From Candidatus Cloacimonadota bacterium (lineage in GTDB: Bacteria; Cloacimonadota; Cloacimonadia; Cloacimonadales; TCS61), in contig JABGOP010000016.1 in NCBI GenBank assembly GCA_018645365.1, positions 1 through 41,438 of the forward strand: DNA of 41,438 nucleotides. Reading direction: 5' to 3'. Shown one piece after another: positions 1-8,151 of this stretch; the stretch's first letter is position 1; every line of letters starts with the position of its first letter. The translations under genes and the position numbers were made by a program. The notes under the pieces were generated by a model. It was not told the DNA's origin. It saw only the letters and a program-made list of their open reading frames with translations, and made no database searches.

Positions 1-126
1 TACAGGATGTCTGGAAACATCTACAGGTTGTCTGTAGACCTCTACAGGTCATCTGTAGACCTCTACAGGTCATCTGTAGACCTCTACAGGTTGTCTGTCG
101 ACTAAGACAGAATGTCGGGGGACATC
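1..126. repeat. 21-bp tandem repeat array, six units, cut by window edge
   Basis: Six consecutive 21-bp units start at 1, 22, 43, 64, 85 and 106. Units 2-4 are nearly identical and units 1, 5 and 6 have diverged. Each unit is an inverted repeat (TCTACAG, 5-nt spacer, CTGTAGA). The junction between units is a second inverted repeat (CTGTAGA-CC-TCTACAG), so the array can fold in two alternative hairpin registers. Because 21 is a multiple of three, frame 1 would encode a repeating heptapeptide (YRLSVDL/YRSSVDL) ending in TAA at 103-105, and frame 3 is open until TAG at 213-215. No start codon is visible in the window. It could be the tail of a repetitive ORF or a non-coding hairpin array; the array probably continues upstream. 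Confidence 0.85.
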
Positions 127-468
127 CCTTTTTGACTGAAATAGTTAGTTATCTCGTCACAAATGGTGCAACAAATAGAGGTGATTGTATCTCTTTCTCA
201 TTTTTGGTTAATTAGAAAGAGGAACACAACAAACCAACCATCTCTTTTTTCTTTAAACTAAAAAACATCTCTCCCTCCTAATAAACTTTCTATTTATTAG
301 ACTGAAAAGATGTTATTTTTAGTGCGTACTTTGGGTTAACTTGTTATTTTGCTATGTGTTATCCTCGTGGGAATTGAAGATTCTTTCTACTAAGTTTTCT
401 TGCAGATTACCCTTCTTGAGTGGTTTTAACTTATTTAATGCTTCTTGCTTGGAGAAAGTGCGGAGTGG
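127..468. other. Intergenic stretch without a recognisable gene
   Basis: This AT-rich stretch lies between the 21-bp repeat array and the end of rodA. I see no ORF with a ribosome binding site, no tRNA-like cloverleaf and no transposon end. The only structure found is the interrupted inverted repeat at 264-314, listed separately. It is probably the downstream region of the rodA operon. Confidence 0.6.
264..314 (-). terminator. Possible terminator of the mre-rodA operon
   Basis: An interrupted inverted repeat has outer arms AACATCT (264-270) and AGATGTT (308-314) and inner arms CTAATAAA (278-285) and TTTATTAG (293-300). Read on the minus strand, the structure is followed directly by a run of six T, as expected of an intrinsic terminator about 155 nt behind the rodA stop. 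The mismatched middle makes it weaker than a textbook terminator. Confidence 0.4.
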
Positions 469-1677
469 TTAGTTGAAAACGCTTTTTTCGTTGATAAATT
501 TGAGGATGAGTCCGATGCCAATGACATTGATGAGTAAGCTGGAGCCACCGTAACTGATGAAGGGGAGAGGAATCCCAGTGGTTGGCATCACGCCAATGTT
601 CATACCAATATTGATGAACAATTGAAAGGTGAGGTAAGCGAAAATTCCTACTGATGTGTACCGCCACTCTTTGCGTTTGAGAGCAGAAATTTCTTTTATC
701 ATTGTTTTGAAGAAGAGGAAAAAGAGGGTCAACAAAAAGAGACAGCCCAAAAATCCAAATTCTTCCCCGATGACGGAAAAGATGAAATCTGTGTGGTGTT
801 CTGGTAAGAAATTGAGATTTTTTTGGGTTCCCAGCAAGAATCCTTTTCCCGCAAATCCTCCCGAACCGATAGCTATTTTTGATTGAATGACCTGATAACC
901 ACTGCCGAATGGATTTCGCATTGGGTTCAAAAAAGATAAGATGCGATTTTGCTGATATACTTTTAGATTGTTCCAAATAACTGGCGTGATGAAGAAGAAA
1001 AACGAGTTGATGACGACGGTGAAGCCGATGATGACCTTGGAAAGGTTTGCTCTGAATAACACGAAAATAAGGGTGCCGATGTAGATGATAAAAGCGACAA
1101 CGGAAAATGAAGTGATGATGCTAAAGAGGGGGCTAATCAATAAAATGAGGTAGAAAAGGGGTAAATCTGAAACTGCGAGAATGGTGAAAACGCTCATCAA
1201 AAGGGTGAGCGTAGTTCCCAAATCTGGTTCGCGTAAAATAAGTAGAGTTGGCACGATTAAGACTAAGAATGATTTTTTGATAATTTGCCAATCGCTGATG
1301 AGTGGTGTGGAAATTAATTTTGCGATTAGTAAAATAATGCTTATTTTACCGAGTTCGGAAGGTTGGAAGTTCATGATTCCCAAAAATATCCAGCGTTTTG
1401 AACCGTTTATCTCTGGCATAAAGAGGACAATGACCAATAAAATAATGGTGAGAATGTAAAGTGGTAGCACCATAAAGTCGATAATTGGATAGGGGATTTT
1501 GATGATGATGAAAAGAACAAAGATGGAGATAATAATCCAGAATATTTGTTTTAAATAGAAGCTTTCCGTTTGAATGGAGTCACCAATTTTAGTGGAAGAT
1601 GCCGAAAAGATAAAGAAAACTCCACTTGCTAAAAGTGCGATTAACAACAGAAAGATTGTCCAATTAAAATTTTTCAT
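469..1677 (-). CDS. rodA: RodA, SEDS peptidoglycan glycosyltransferase
   Basis: RodA polymerises lipid II into glycan strands in the inner membrane together with PBP2 during side-wall elongation. The protein is almost entirely hydrophobic segments. It carries SEDS-family motifs: NGSKRWI early, REPDLGTTL in the middle, and a C-terminal block with GEEFGFLG, MTGIPLPFISYGG-like (here TTGIPLPFISYGGSS) and a final membrane helix. Length about 402 aa is normal. I chose the ATG at 1675-1677, which overlaps the end of mrdA by 14 nt; an in-frame TTG at 1684-1686 would add three residues. It is the last gene of the operon and is probably translationally coupled to mrdA. FtsW is the alternative SEDS assignment, but the mre/PBP2 neighbours favour RodA. 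Confidence 0.95.
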   Translation of the reverse strand: MKNFNWTIFLLLIALLASGVFFIFSASSTKIGDSIQTESFYLKQIFWIIISIFVLFIIIKIPYPIIDFMVLPLYILTIILLVIVLFMPEINGSKRWIFLGIMNFQPSELGKISIILLIAKLISTPLISDWQIIKKSFLVLIVPTLLILREPDLGTTLTLLMSVFTILAVSDLPLFYLILLISPLFSIITSFSVVAFIIYIGTLIFVLFRANLSKVIIGFTVVINSFFFFITPVIWNNLKVYQQNRILSFLNPMRNPFGSGYQVIQSKIAIGSGGFAGKGFLLGTQKNLNFLPEHHTDFIFSVIGEEFGFLGCLFLLTLFFLFFKTMIKEISALKRKEWRYTSVGIFAYLTFQLFINIGMNIGVMPTTGIPLPFISYGGSSLLINVIGIGLILKFINEKSVFN

Positions 1678-3412
1678 AATACTCAACTATTTTTTTTGCT
1701 AATGGTGCACAGACACTGCCTCCGTGACCTGCACTTTCCATGAAAATTGTAAAGGAGATATCTGCGTTTTCTCCTTTTGCAAATCCCGCAAACCACGCGT
1801 GTGTTTTATCTCCCATGTGATTCTCTGCAGAACCTGTTTTACCATAAATTTTGATGTTTGGAACTCCGCCAGCTGCACCACCAGTACCATATTTTGCGTT
1901 TACCACTTTGAAGAGTGACTCTTCGAGAATGTTTAGGTTCTCTACCGAGATGGGTAGTTTCTCAGATTTAATTTCGTTGATGGTAGTTTTATCTTCGGAA
2001 ATCATTTTTTGTAGTAGATGGGGTTGATGCCAAACTCCGTTGTTTGCAAGGGCAGCATAATAGGCACAAATTTGGAGTGGTGTTACCAAGATTTCCCCCT
2101 GCCCGATAGCAAGATTTACTTTGTGTCCACGAATGGAGACGAATTTACCATAATTTTTTATGAACCACTCTTTGGTTGGGAAAAATCCCGTTCTTTCGTT
2201 TGGTAAATCGACATTAGTTTTTCTGGCTAATCTGAAATTTGTGGTGAATTCGTGTAACTTTTCGAGTGGAAAAATGAGAGATAAGTCATAGAAAAAGACA
2301 TCGCACGAGACTTTTAGTGCATCCACGATGTTTAATTTGCCATGCCCTTTGTGCCACCAACATTTAAATGAGCCAGTGCCTAGTTCAAATTCTCCGTCGC
2401 ATTCTGCTAACTTTGTTTTTTCATCAATGAGTTTTTCTTCTAATCCGAGTGTTGCCACAATTGGCTTGAAAACCGAGCCGGGTGGATAGGTGCCGTGAAT
2501 AATTCTATCCAACATCGGTTTGTTGGCATTGTTCAACAGTTCATTCCACTCTTTTGAACTGATGTTTTTGCCAAAGATGTTTAGATCGAAATCTGGTTTG
2601 CTCACATATGCCAAAATTTCGCCAGTTTTGGAATCCATTACCACAATTGCCCCGTTTGTATTTTTGGGGAAGATGTTGGAGAGATAATTTTGTAGTTTAT
2701 TGTCAATTGTCAAAATTAAGTTTGCCCCATTTTTGGGTGATTTATTTAGGTTATGTTTGAAGAAGTTGAGATCATTTCCACTAGCATCTACCTGTAATAC
2801 CTGATGTCCGTTTTCACCGCGTAAAAGTTTTTCATAAAAATTCTCCAACCCGCTTTTACCCAAAAAACTATTGATTGAGTATCCCTCTTCTTTGAGTGTT
2901 TTATACTCTTTTTCATTGATTCTACCCAAATGACCTGTAAAATGATTGGTATATTTATAGTTACGAATTGCTTCCGTTTTGAATGATAGTGATGGATAAT
3001 AATTGAACAATTCAGAAGCATTTAACATCTCTGTATAGCTTACATTTTGTACCAATAAAATTTCTTGAAAAAGGCGAAATCGATTTTGGTAAATTATCTT
3101 TTCGACCTCTTTTTTCTCAATTTCAAAATGGTTGCTGACGAAAGTGGTAATTTTTTCCTTATCCAAGATGTCACCTGGTGAAATGTAGAGGTTATGAGAG
3201 GGTTTATTGGTGACGATAGACTCGAAATTGCGATCGTAAATTTCGCCCCGAACAGGATAGAGTGTTTTAATGCGGATGAAGTTATTTTCAGCGATGCGTT
3301 TGTATTTTTTCTCATGTATAATTTGTAAATTTAGTAATGCTAAAATTAAAATAGTAAAGATGGCAATCAAAAAATAGAGTAAAATACGATTGAGATTTTT
3401 AGCTTTATACAT
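1664..3412 (-). CDS. mrdA: Penicillin-binding protein 2 (elongasome transpeptidase)
   Basis: PBP2 is the D,D-transpeptidase that cross-links peptidoglycan along the side wall, anchored in the inner membrane with its catalytic domain in the periplasm. Counting from the ATG at 3410-3412, a single transmembrane helix lies at about residues 8-30. The dimerisation-domain motif PVRGEIYDRN is near residue 53. The three transpeptidase motifs follow: GSVFK with the nucleophile Ser313, SCD at 369-371 (a variant of SxN) and KTG at 525-527. Length 582 aa is slightly short for the family. A TTG directly upstream of the ATG is a less likely start. The 5' end overlaps mreD by 8 nt and the 3' end overlaps rodA, the usual order in rod-shape operons. 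Confidence 0.95.
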   Translation of the reverse strand: MYKAKNLNRILLYFLIAIFTILILALLNLQIIHEKKYKRIAENNFIRIKTLYPVRGEIYDRNFESIVTNKPSHNLYISPGDILDKEKITTFVSNHFEIEKKEVEKIIYQNRFRLFQEILLVQNVSYTEMLNASELFNYYPSLSFKTEAIRNYKYTNHFTGHLGRINEKEYKTLKEEGYSINSFLGKSGLENFYEKLLRGENGHQVLQVDASGNDLNFFKHNLNKSPKNGANLILTIDNKLQNYLSNIFPKNTNGAIVVMDSKTGEILAYVSKPDFDLNIFGKNISSKEWNELLNNANKPMLDRIIHGTYPPGSVFKPIVATLGLEEKLIDEKTKLAECDGEFELGTGSFKCWWHKGHGKLNIVDALKVSCDVFFYDLSLIFPLEKLHEFTTNFRLARKTNVDLPNERTGFFPTKEWFIKNYGKFVSIRGHKVNLAIGQGEILVTPLQICAYYAALANNGVWHQPHLLQKMISEDKTTINEIKSEKLPISVENLNILEESLFKVVNAKYGTGGAAGGVPNIKIYGKTGSAENHMGDKTHAWFAGFAKGENADISFTIFMESAGHGGSVCAPLAKKIVEYYEKF

Positions 3413-3890
3413 CAATGTAGAGTTTTAATTTGTCCAAAATTAGGAAAAGATAGATTGTAAGAATAGTGATAGCTGTATTGTATGTTATGGTGAAAAGAGT
3501 AACCAAAAAGAGATTTAGATCAATCTCCAAGAAGATGAATTGAATCACAAAATTAATGAAATAATAGACAATATTTAAAAATAAAATGCTGAAAAAAACG
3601 ACAACAAATCTTTTTTTATTGATGCTTTTATGAAAATGATTTGTCAGCAAAGCTATCCAGATGAAAGTAAATGCATTCAGACCAAGTAGAAGCGGATTGA
3701 ATAAATCAAGTGCTAAGCCAGAAAGGAAAGCAATGGGCAACGTTGTTTTTAGGTTGATGTTGAGATTGATGTAGATGATAAAAGCGATGAAGAAATTTGG
3801 AATTATGCCTAAAATCGCAAAATTAGCAGCGAATAAAATCTGAAAATAGAGGAGTAGAATTCCCCAAAAGATGTATTTCAAAAATTTCAT
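3405..3890 (-). CDS. mreD: Rod shape-determining protein MreD
   Basis: MreD is the small integral membrane subunit of the elongasome that partners MreC. The protein is about 161 aa with five or six hydrophobic helices and the family-typical helix-loop pattern with GLALDLFNPLLLG near residue 60. The ATG at 3888-3890 is preferred because it forms a 4-nt ATGA overlap with the stop of the upstream CofE-like gene, a strong coupling signature. A TTG at 3909-3911 would add seven residues lying inside that gene. Identification rests on topology, the conserved Gly/Asp segment and position between mreC and mrdA, because MreD sequences are poorly conserved. Confidence 0.88.
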   Translation of the reverse strand: MKFLKYIFWGILLLYFQILFAANFAILGIIPNFFIAFIIYINLNINLKTTLPIAFLSGLALDLFNPLLLGLNAFTFIWIALLTNHFHKSINKKRFVVVFFSILFLNIVYYFINFVIQFIFLEIDLNLFLVTLFTITYNTAITILTIYLFLILDKLKLYIDV

Positions 3891-4561
3891 TTTGCTCTTC
3901 TGATGATGCAAATAGGCGTGAGTTCAGCACCTTGACCTTGCGGATTATCTTTCATTACTTTTTCCATAAATTCTTTATTAATACCGTCTGAACCACCAAT
4001 CATCCAACAGCCACCAATGTCGTTGATGTCCATTGCACAACATTCAAATCCGAGTTTATCTTTAATTCTTTGTGCTTCTTTTTCGGGGTGGAGTGGTCCC
4101 TTCAAAACACATTTTTCGTAAGGTGGAACGGGTGAAGTGGTGGCAGCATCGATGAGTGCGGCTTGCATTCCCGCAACACGGTAGAAATCACCTTTTCGCC
4201 CAATTAATTTGCCCAAAGCACCGACGAATGCAGCGAGTAGGATTCGCCAACTACCAACTTCATCGATGGCACATTGCATACTTGATGGTGCTCGTAACCC
4301 GATGCCATATTTTACATTTGCCACAAATCGCCACAAAATTTTCGCCAATAGTCCAATTTTCAGTTCACTTACAGGAACTGCTCTACCTTGTGTAATTGCG
4401 AGAGGACTTTCGCTAATTGAAATGATGTCTCCTTTTTGAAGTGTATCTTTTGCAAATTTTTCGATGATGTCTAGGATGTCATCATTGGCGGTTAAAATAC
4501 TGGTTTTAATCGGAATCCGTAAAAATTTTATGCCGTCAATTTCGATGAATTTCTCTCTCAT
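3887..4561 (-). CDS. CofE-like (F420-0:gamma-glutamyl ligase family) protein
   Basis: This 224-aa protein looks like the coenzyme F420-0:gamma-glutamyl ligase family (COG1478). Visible family features are the KGDIISISESPLAITQGR segment near residues 43-60, a Gly/Ala-rich core around residues 110-130, and the C-terminal DINDIGG and GSDGINKE blocks. Family members add glutamate by a gamma-peptide bond to F420; in Chlamydia a relative has been proposed to polyglutamylate folate in place of FolC. No other F420 gene is in the window, so folate or another acceptor is as likely. A strong AAGGAG precedes the ATG. The gene overlaps mreC by 26 nt and mreD by 4 nt, so it is co-translated with the cell-shape genes, an unusual context. 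Confidence 0.75.
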   Translation of the reverse strand: MREKFIEIDGIKFLRIPIKTSILTANDDILDIIEKFAKDTLQKGDIISISESPLAITQGRAVPVSELKIGLLAKILWRFVANVKYGIGLRAPSSMQCAIDEVGSWRILLAAFVGALGKLIGRKGDFYRVAGMQAALIDAATTSPVPPYEKCVLKGPLHPEKEAQRIKDKLGFECCAMDINDIGGCWMIGGSDGINKEFMEKVMKDNPQGQGAELTPICIIRRAK

Positions 4562-5318
4562 AATTTTTCTCCTTTTCGTAATGTAAAATCACAACTTGAT
4601 CTAGGCAAGTGGGCTTTACAAATGTTTCAATTTCTGCTTTCATAAAAATTTTATTGGGTGATTGAATGAGTTTTATGACTTTTCCGACGGGATAACCTTT
4701 GGGGAAAATCGATGAAATGTCGGAAGTCTGTAGAGTGTCGCCCAATTCGATATCTGAACCTATCGGAATCATCGTCATAAATGTGTTTCCCAAAATATCA
4801 GATTCCAACAAGCCTTGCAAATGGTTGCGTTTCAACATTACGCCTATTTTGAATTGGTGGTGATCGAGTGGTAATATTACCGCATAATTTTGTGAAACTG
4901 TGATTATTTTTCCCACAATTCCCTCGGTGCTGATGACGGGATAATCTTTTTTTATTTGTTTTATTTTGCCGATGTCAATGATGAAATTGTGTTCTTTAAA
5001 ACGACCGTCATAACCGATAATTTTTGCTAAACTAAAATCCATTTCATTCAAATCAAAGTTGAATTGGACGGTTTGTAAATCTTCAAATTGTTGTTGTAAA
5101 TTACGAATTTGAATAGTTTTTTGTACGATATTTTTGTTGAGGATTTCATTGTTTTTTTTAGTTTCAAAAAGAGATTGAATTTGCTCAATAGAACTTATAA
5201 ACGGGGCAAATAGAATATTTCCCAAAAAATTTGCTTTTTGCAAACGGTGTTCATCACTTCCCAATAAAAGTATAATCGTCAAAACGAGATAAATTAGGAA
5301 GTGAAGATTTTTTTTCAC
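4536..5318 (-). CDS. mreC: Rod shape-determining protein MreC
   Basis: MreC is the bitopic periplasmic scaffold linking MreB filaments to the wall synthases. The sequence shows a short cytoplasmic N-terminus, one transmembrane helix at about residues 6-21, a coiled coil at about 55-85 (polar heptads with ILNKNIVQKTIQIRNLQQQ) and then the beta-rich MreC domain with VISTEGIVGKI near residue 130 and GYPVGKV near 210. Length 260 aa is typical. The start is GTG at 5316-5318, two bases behind the mreB stop, with no ATG nearby and no clear Shine-Dalgarno, so it probably depends on translational coupling to mreB. Confidence 0.92.
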   Translation of the reverse strand: MKKNLHFLIYLVLTIILLLGSDEHRLQKANFLGNILFAPFISSIEQIQSLFETKKNNEILNKNIVQKTIQIRNLQQQFEDLQTVQFNFDLNEMDFSLAKIIGYDGRFKEHNFIIDIGKIKQIKKDYPVISTEGIVGKIITVSQNYAVILPLDHHQFKIGVMLKRNHLQGLLESDILGNTFMTMIPIGSDIELGDTLQTSDISSIFPKGYPVGKVIKLIQSPNKIFMKAEIETFVKPTCLDQVVILHYEKEKNYEREIHRN

Positions 5319-5320
5319 TT

Positions 5321-6358
5321 TTAGTCGTTAATTTTTTTAATGAGAACTTCTTGATATTCATCCATATTATCGAGTACCAATCCGCATCCTCTCAAAACAC
5401 AAGTTAACGATTCGGGGAAAACATGAACAGGTAAATCGACAGTTTCTTGAATTCGTTTGTCGAGCCCTTTCAAATTTGCCCCACCACCAGTGAGAATTAA
5501 ACCGCGTTCGGCAATGTCAGCAGCCAATTCTGGAGCGGTATTTTCAAACAGTCTTTTCACAGCGTCTATCATCGCTTCGACAGATTCGGAAAGCGCATCG
5601 CGAATTTCGGTGGAGTTTACTTCAATTGTGATGGGGTAGCCGTTGATAATGTCGCGTCCACGAACCTCCATCTTTAGCTCATTTTCGAGCGGATATGCAG
5701 AACCAATCTGCATTTTGATTCGTTCAGCGGTTTGGATTCCAACCGAGATATTATTTTTTTTACGAAGAAAATCAACAACTGCTTCATCCATTTTATCTCC
5801 ACCCACACGAATGGAATTGTGCACCACAATGTGAGAAAGTGAGATGATGGCAATTTCGGTAGTTCCGCCACCGATGTCCATCACGAGGTTACCTTGCGGT
5901 TTATGAATTGGTAAATCGGCGCCGATAGCGGCTGCCACTGGTTCCGAAATGAGGTGAACTTCTCGTGCACCCGCGTGGAGAGCACTATCGCGAACTGCTC
6001 TTTTTTCCACTTCTGTAATGCCAGATGGAACGCAAACAAGCACGCGTGGTTTAATGAGAAGTCGTTTTTTTTGTGCTCTCAAAATTAAATTTCGAAGCAT
6101 TAATTCGGTAACTTGAAAATCAGCGATTACACCATCTTTCAAAGGTTTAATGATTCTAACCTCGGTCGGATTTTTGCCCAACATATCTTTTGCAGCAGAA
6201 CCAATTGCAATGATTTTATTGCTATCATTTGAAATGGCAACAACCGATGGTTCATCGATTACAGTACCAAAACCTTTTCGGTAAACGAGCGTGTTTGCCG
6301 TGCCCAAATCGATGGCAATATCATTTGAAAATGATGTGAAAACTTTATCCCAAAACAT
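5321..6358 (-). CDS. mreB: Rod shape-determining protein MreB (bacterial actin)
   Basis: MreB forms membrane-bound ATP-dependent filaments that orient wall synthesis. All actin-fold signatures are present: DLGTANTLVY (phosphate 1) near residue 17, a SEPVAAAIGA segment, DIGGGTTEIAIISL (phosphate 2) near residue 165 and LTGGGANLKGLD (adenosine) near 290. Length 345 aa is canonical. The ATG at 6356-6358 has a strong GGAGGAT ribosome binding site. It is the first gene of the six-gene operon. A TTGACA hexamer lies upstream on the minus strand (6418-6423), without a good -10 hexamer at the usual distance. Confidence 0.98.
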   Translation of the reverse strand: MFWDKVFTSFSNDIAIDLGTANTLVYRKGFGTVIDEPSVVAISNDSNKIIAIGSAAKDMLGKNPTEVRIIKPLKDGVIADFQVTELMLRNLILRAQKKRLLIKPRVLVCVPSGITEVEKRAVRDSALHAGAREVHLISEPVAAAIGADLPIHKPQGNLVMDIGGGTTEIAIISLSHIVVHNSIRVGGDKMDEAVVDFLRKKNNISVGIQTAERIKMQIGSAYPLENELKMEVRGRDIINGYPITIEVNSTEIRDALSESVEAMIDAVKRLFENTAPELAADIAERGLILTGGGANLKGLDKRIQETVDLPVHVFPESLTCVLRGCGLVLDNMDEYQEVLIKKIND

Positions 6359-6442
6359 AAATCCTCCGCAAATTTGCGATTATTGTAAAAAGTACTAAAC
6401 TGAAAATAATGATTAACTGTCAAGACCGATTTTAGAAAAAAT

Positions 6443-7534
6443 TTAGTCAAAAAGGTTTTTGTCTAAATTTAGCTCGGAAATCATGATGTCGATATTTTTC
6501 TGCAAATTTTCGTTTACTACAATTCCATTTTTACGAATCTCTTTTTCAATCTCAAACTCTTTTTCACCGGCTACAAAAATGCGGTCTTTATTTGGCATTT
6601 TTACTGAATTTTGGAGTTCTTGCAAAATTTCGGTAGTAATTTTCTTGAAACTTTCTATTTCGGTAAATTTTGAAATATCCATTGCTAAAAAAATGTGTCC
6701 GAGTTTGTAGGGAATGCGTTCTCCATCTTTTCCCCAACCGTGAAGTTGATGCATAAAACTGCCAGCTTGAAGTGATGCCGAAAGAATTTCCACCATTACT
6801 GCAAGTCCATAACCCTTGTGTCCGCCTGTCTCTTCTTCCGTTCCACCTAGACCAATCATCGAAGCTTTGCCAGCGACCAAATCGATGAGAAGTTGTTTTG
6901 TGTCAGTATAAGTTTCGCCTTTTTCATTAATTGCCCAACCGGCTGGGGTTGGTTTTTCTGCTCTACCGTAAACTTCTACTTTACCACGTTGAGAAATGGA
7001 AGTAGCCGCATCGTAAATGAAATCGTATTCCAAATTTGTGGGTGCACCGAAACAGATAGGATTTGTGCCTAACATTGGGCTAACACCAAAAAGTGGTGCG
7101 ATGGAAGGACGCGCATTTGTCATTGTGATACCGACCATATTTTGTTCGCATGCCATTTTTGCGTAGTAACCACAAATGCCGTAATGCGTTCCGTTACGGA
7201 CGGTTACACAACCGATACCAAATTTTTTGGCACGATCGATGGCACTTTGCATTGCTCGCTCGGCGATAACATGCCCCATACCGTGATTACCATCCCAAAC
7301 GGCGATGGCATTAAAGTCTGTAATTATATCAATTTTTGTATCCACAAATTGCACACCTGCTTTGATGCGGTCATAATACATCTTAAGGCGTCCTACACCG
7401 TGTGATTCAATTCCACGTAAGTCACTTTCGATGAGTACATCTGCACAAATTTTTGCTTCATCTTCTGGTACGCCAAGTTTAGTGAAAACTTCCATCATTA
7501 ATTTGTAAATTTTTTCTACTGCAACTTTTTTCAT
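6443..7534 (-). CDS. Ldh-family (malate/L-lactate/ureidoglycolate) dehydrogenase
   Basis: This is a member of the NAD(P)-dependent Ldh_2 dehydrogenase family (PF02615), cytosolic enzymes that oxidise 2-hydroxy acids such as malate, L-lactate or ureidoglycolate. It has the N-terminal helical region with DLRGIESHGVGRL near residue 37, the HYGICGYYA segment near residue 118, TMTNARPSIAP, MLGTNPICFGAP and the glycine-rich GGHKGYGLAVMVE near 240. Length 363 aa is typical. The ATG at 7532-7534 follows a strong AGGGGGAT site. The gene is separated by 84 bp from mreB and is probably its own unit. Substrate cannot be decided from sequence alone; malate or a related 2-hydroxyacid is the default guess. 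Confidence 0.92.
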   Translation of the reverse strand: MKKVAVEKIYKLMMEVFTKLGVPEDEAKICADVLIESDLRGIESHGVGRLKMYYDRIKAGVQFVDTKIDIITDFNAIAVWDGNHGMGHVIAERAMQSAIDRAKKFGIGCVTVRNGTHYGICGYYAKMACEQNMVGITMTNARPSIAPLFGVSPMLGTNPICFGAPTNLEYDFIYDAATSISQRGKVEVYGRAEKPTPAGWAINEKGETYTDTKQLLIDLVAGKASMIGLGGTEEETGGHKGYGLAVMVEILSASLQAGSFMHQLHGWGKDGERIPYKLGHIFLAMDISKFTEIESFKKITTEILQELQNSVKMPNKDRIFVAGEKEFEIEKEIRKNGIVVNENLQKNIDIMISELNLDKNLFD

Positions 7535-7561
7535 AAATCCCCCTAAATAACAATTAGTGTT
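7528..7561 (-). promoter_or_regulatory. Leader of the dehydrogenase gene, duplicated at 9248-9281
   Basis: This segment holds the start codon, AGGGGG ribosome binding site and 5' leader of the dehydrogenase gene. A near copy with only three differences in about 34 positions occurs at 9248-9281 in the same orientation, where it precedes the YciI-cupin-VOC cluster. The similarity covers the start codon and the following adenines, so it is a sequence duplication and not just two similar ribosome binding sites. Confidence 0.7.
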
Positions 7562-7575
7562 GATTAATTATTTTA

Positions 7576-7589
7576 TGCTTAATTAAGCA
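7576..7589. promoter_or_regulatory. 14-bp perfect palindrome in divergent intergenic region
   Basis: TGCTTAATTAAGCA is a perfect 14-bp palindrome in the 125-bp region between the divergent dehydrogenase and yehS-like genes. Its location suggests an operator for a dimeric regulator. AT-rich palindromes arise easily in such DNA, so the functional call is tentative. Confidence 0.35.
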
Positions 7590-7659
7590 AGAAAAAAAAT
7601 ATTTGACATAAAAAAGACAATTTTGACTTTTGAATCAAATAATTCAAATGGAGAAGAAT

Positions 7660-8136
7660 ATGTTAAATAATGATATTTTACGCCGCATACGTTATACTTT
7701 TGATTTTAATGATACCAAAATGATTGAAATTTTCAAATTAGGCGGGCATAAAGTAACGCGAAGCGAAATTAGTGATTGGCTTAAAAAAGAGGATAATGGA
7801 GCTTACCAACATTGTGATGATGCTACTTTTGCGATTTTCTTGAATGGTTTGATAAATGATAAACGAGGCGAGCGAGAAGGTGCAAAACCAGAAATTGAAA
7901 CGCATCTAACAAATAATATTATTTTCAAAAAAATAAAAATTGCTTTAAATTTAAAAGCAGAAGATGTTTTGGGAATAATGAAATTGGCAGATTTTGAGAT
8001 GAGCAAACACGAATTGAGTGCATTTTTTCGCAGGCATGGTCACAGGCAATATCGAGAATGCAAAGATCAAATTCTACGAAACTTTCTTAAAGGAATGCAA
8101 ATTAAATATAAAAAATCTCAATTGCCCAAAAAATAA
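7660..8136 (+). CDS. yehS: DUF1456 family protein (YehS-like)
   Basis: This 158-aa protein consists of two copies of the DUF1456 domain. Each copy starts with an N-[ND]-I-[LI]-x-[RK]-[IL]-R block (residues 3-11 and about 86-95). The second ends with the hallmark KHELSAFFRRHGHRQYREC followed by LRNFLKGMQ. The family is cytosolic and widespread, with no established biochemical role; E. coli YehS is the namesake. The ATG at 7660 is chosen because GGAGAAG lies just upstream and the N-terminus then matches the usual M-x-N-N-D-I-L-R. A TTG at 7630 is open in frame but has no ribosome binding site. A TTGACA hexamer sits at 7603-7608. Confidence 0.9.
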   Translation: MLNNDILRRIRYTFDFNDTKMIEIFKLGGHKVTRSEISDWLKKEDNGAYQHCDDATFAIFLNGLINDKRGEREGAKPEIETHLTNNIIFKKIKIALNLKAEDVLGIMKLADFEMSKHELSAFFRRHGHRQYRECKDQILRNFLKGMQIKYKKSQLPKK

Positions 8137-8151
8137 ATTGCTAATTTATTT
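8131..8151. terminator. AT-rich hairpin between convergent genes
   Basis: AAATAAATT (8131-8139) and AATTTATTT (8143-8151) form a perfect 9-bp stem with a 3-nt loop. The hairpin spans the stop codons of the convergent yehS-like and VOC genes, which are only 13 bp apart. It may act as a bidirectional transcription stop. The stem is entirely A:T, so its stability is low. Confidence 0.45.

Noticed and set aside
1-126. CRISPR array
   Set aside because: Units are 21 bp, contiguous, without unique spacers, and no cas gene is present. It is a simple tandem repeat.
127-468. tRNA or small RNA gene
   Set aside because: No cloverleaf with a T-loop-like GTTCRA and matching arms was found. The only pairing is the probable terminator at 264-314.
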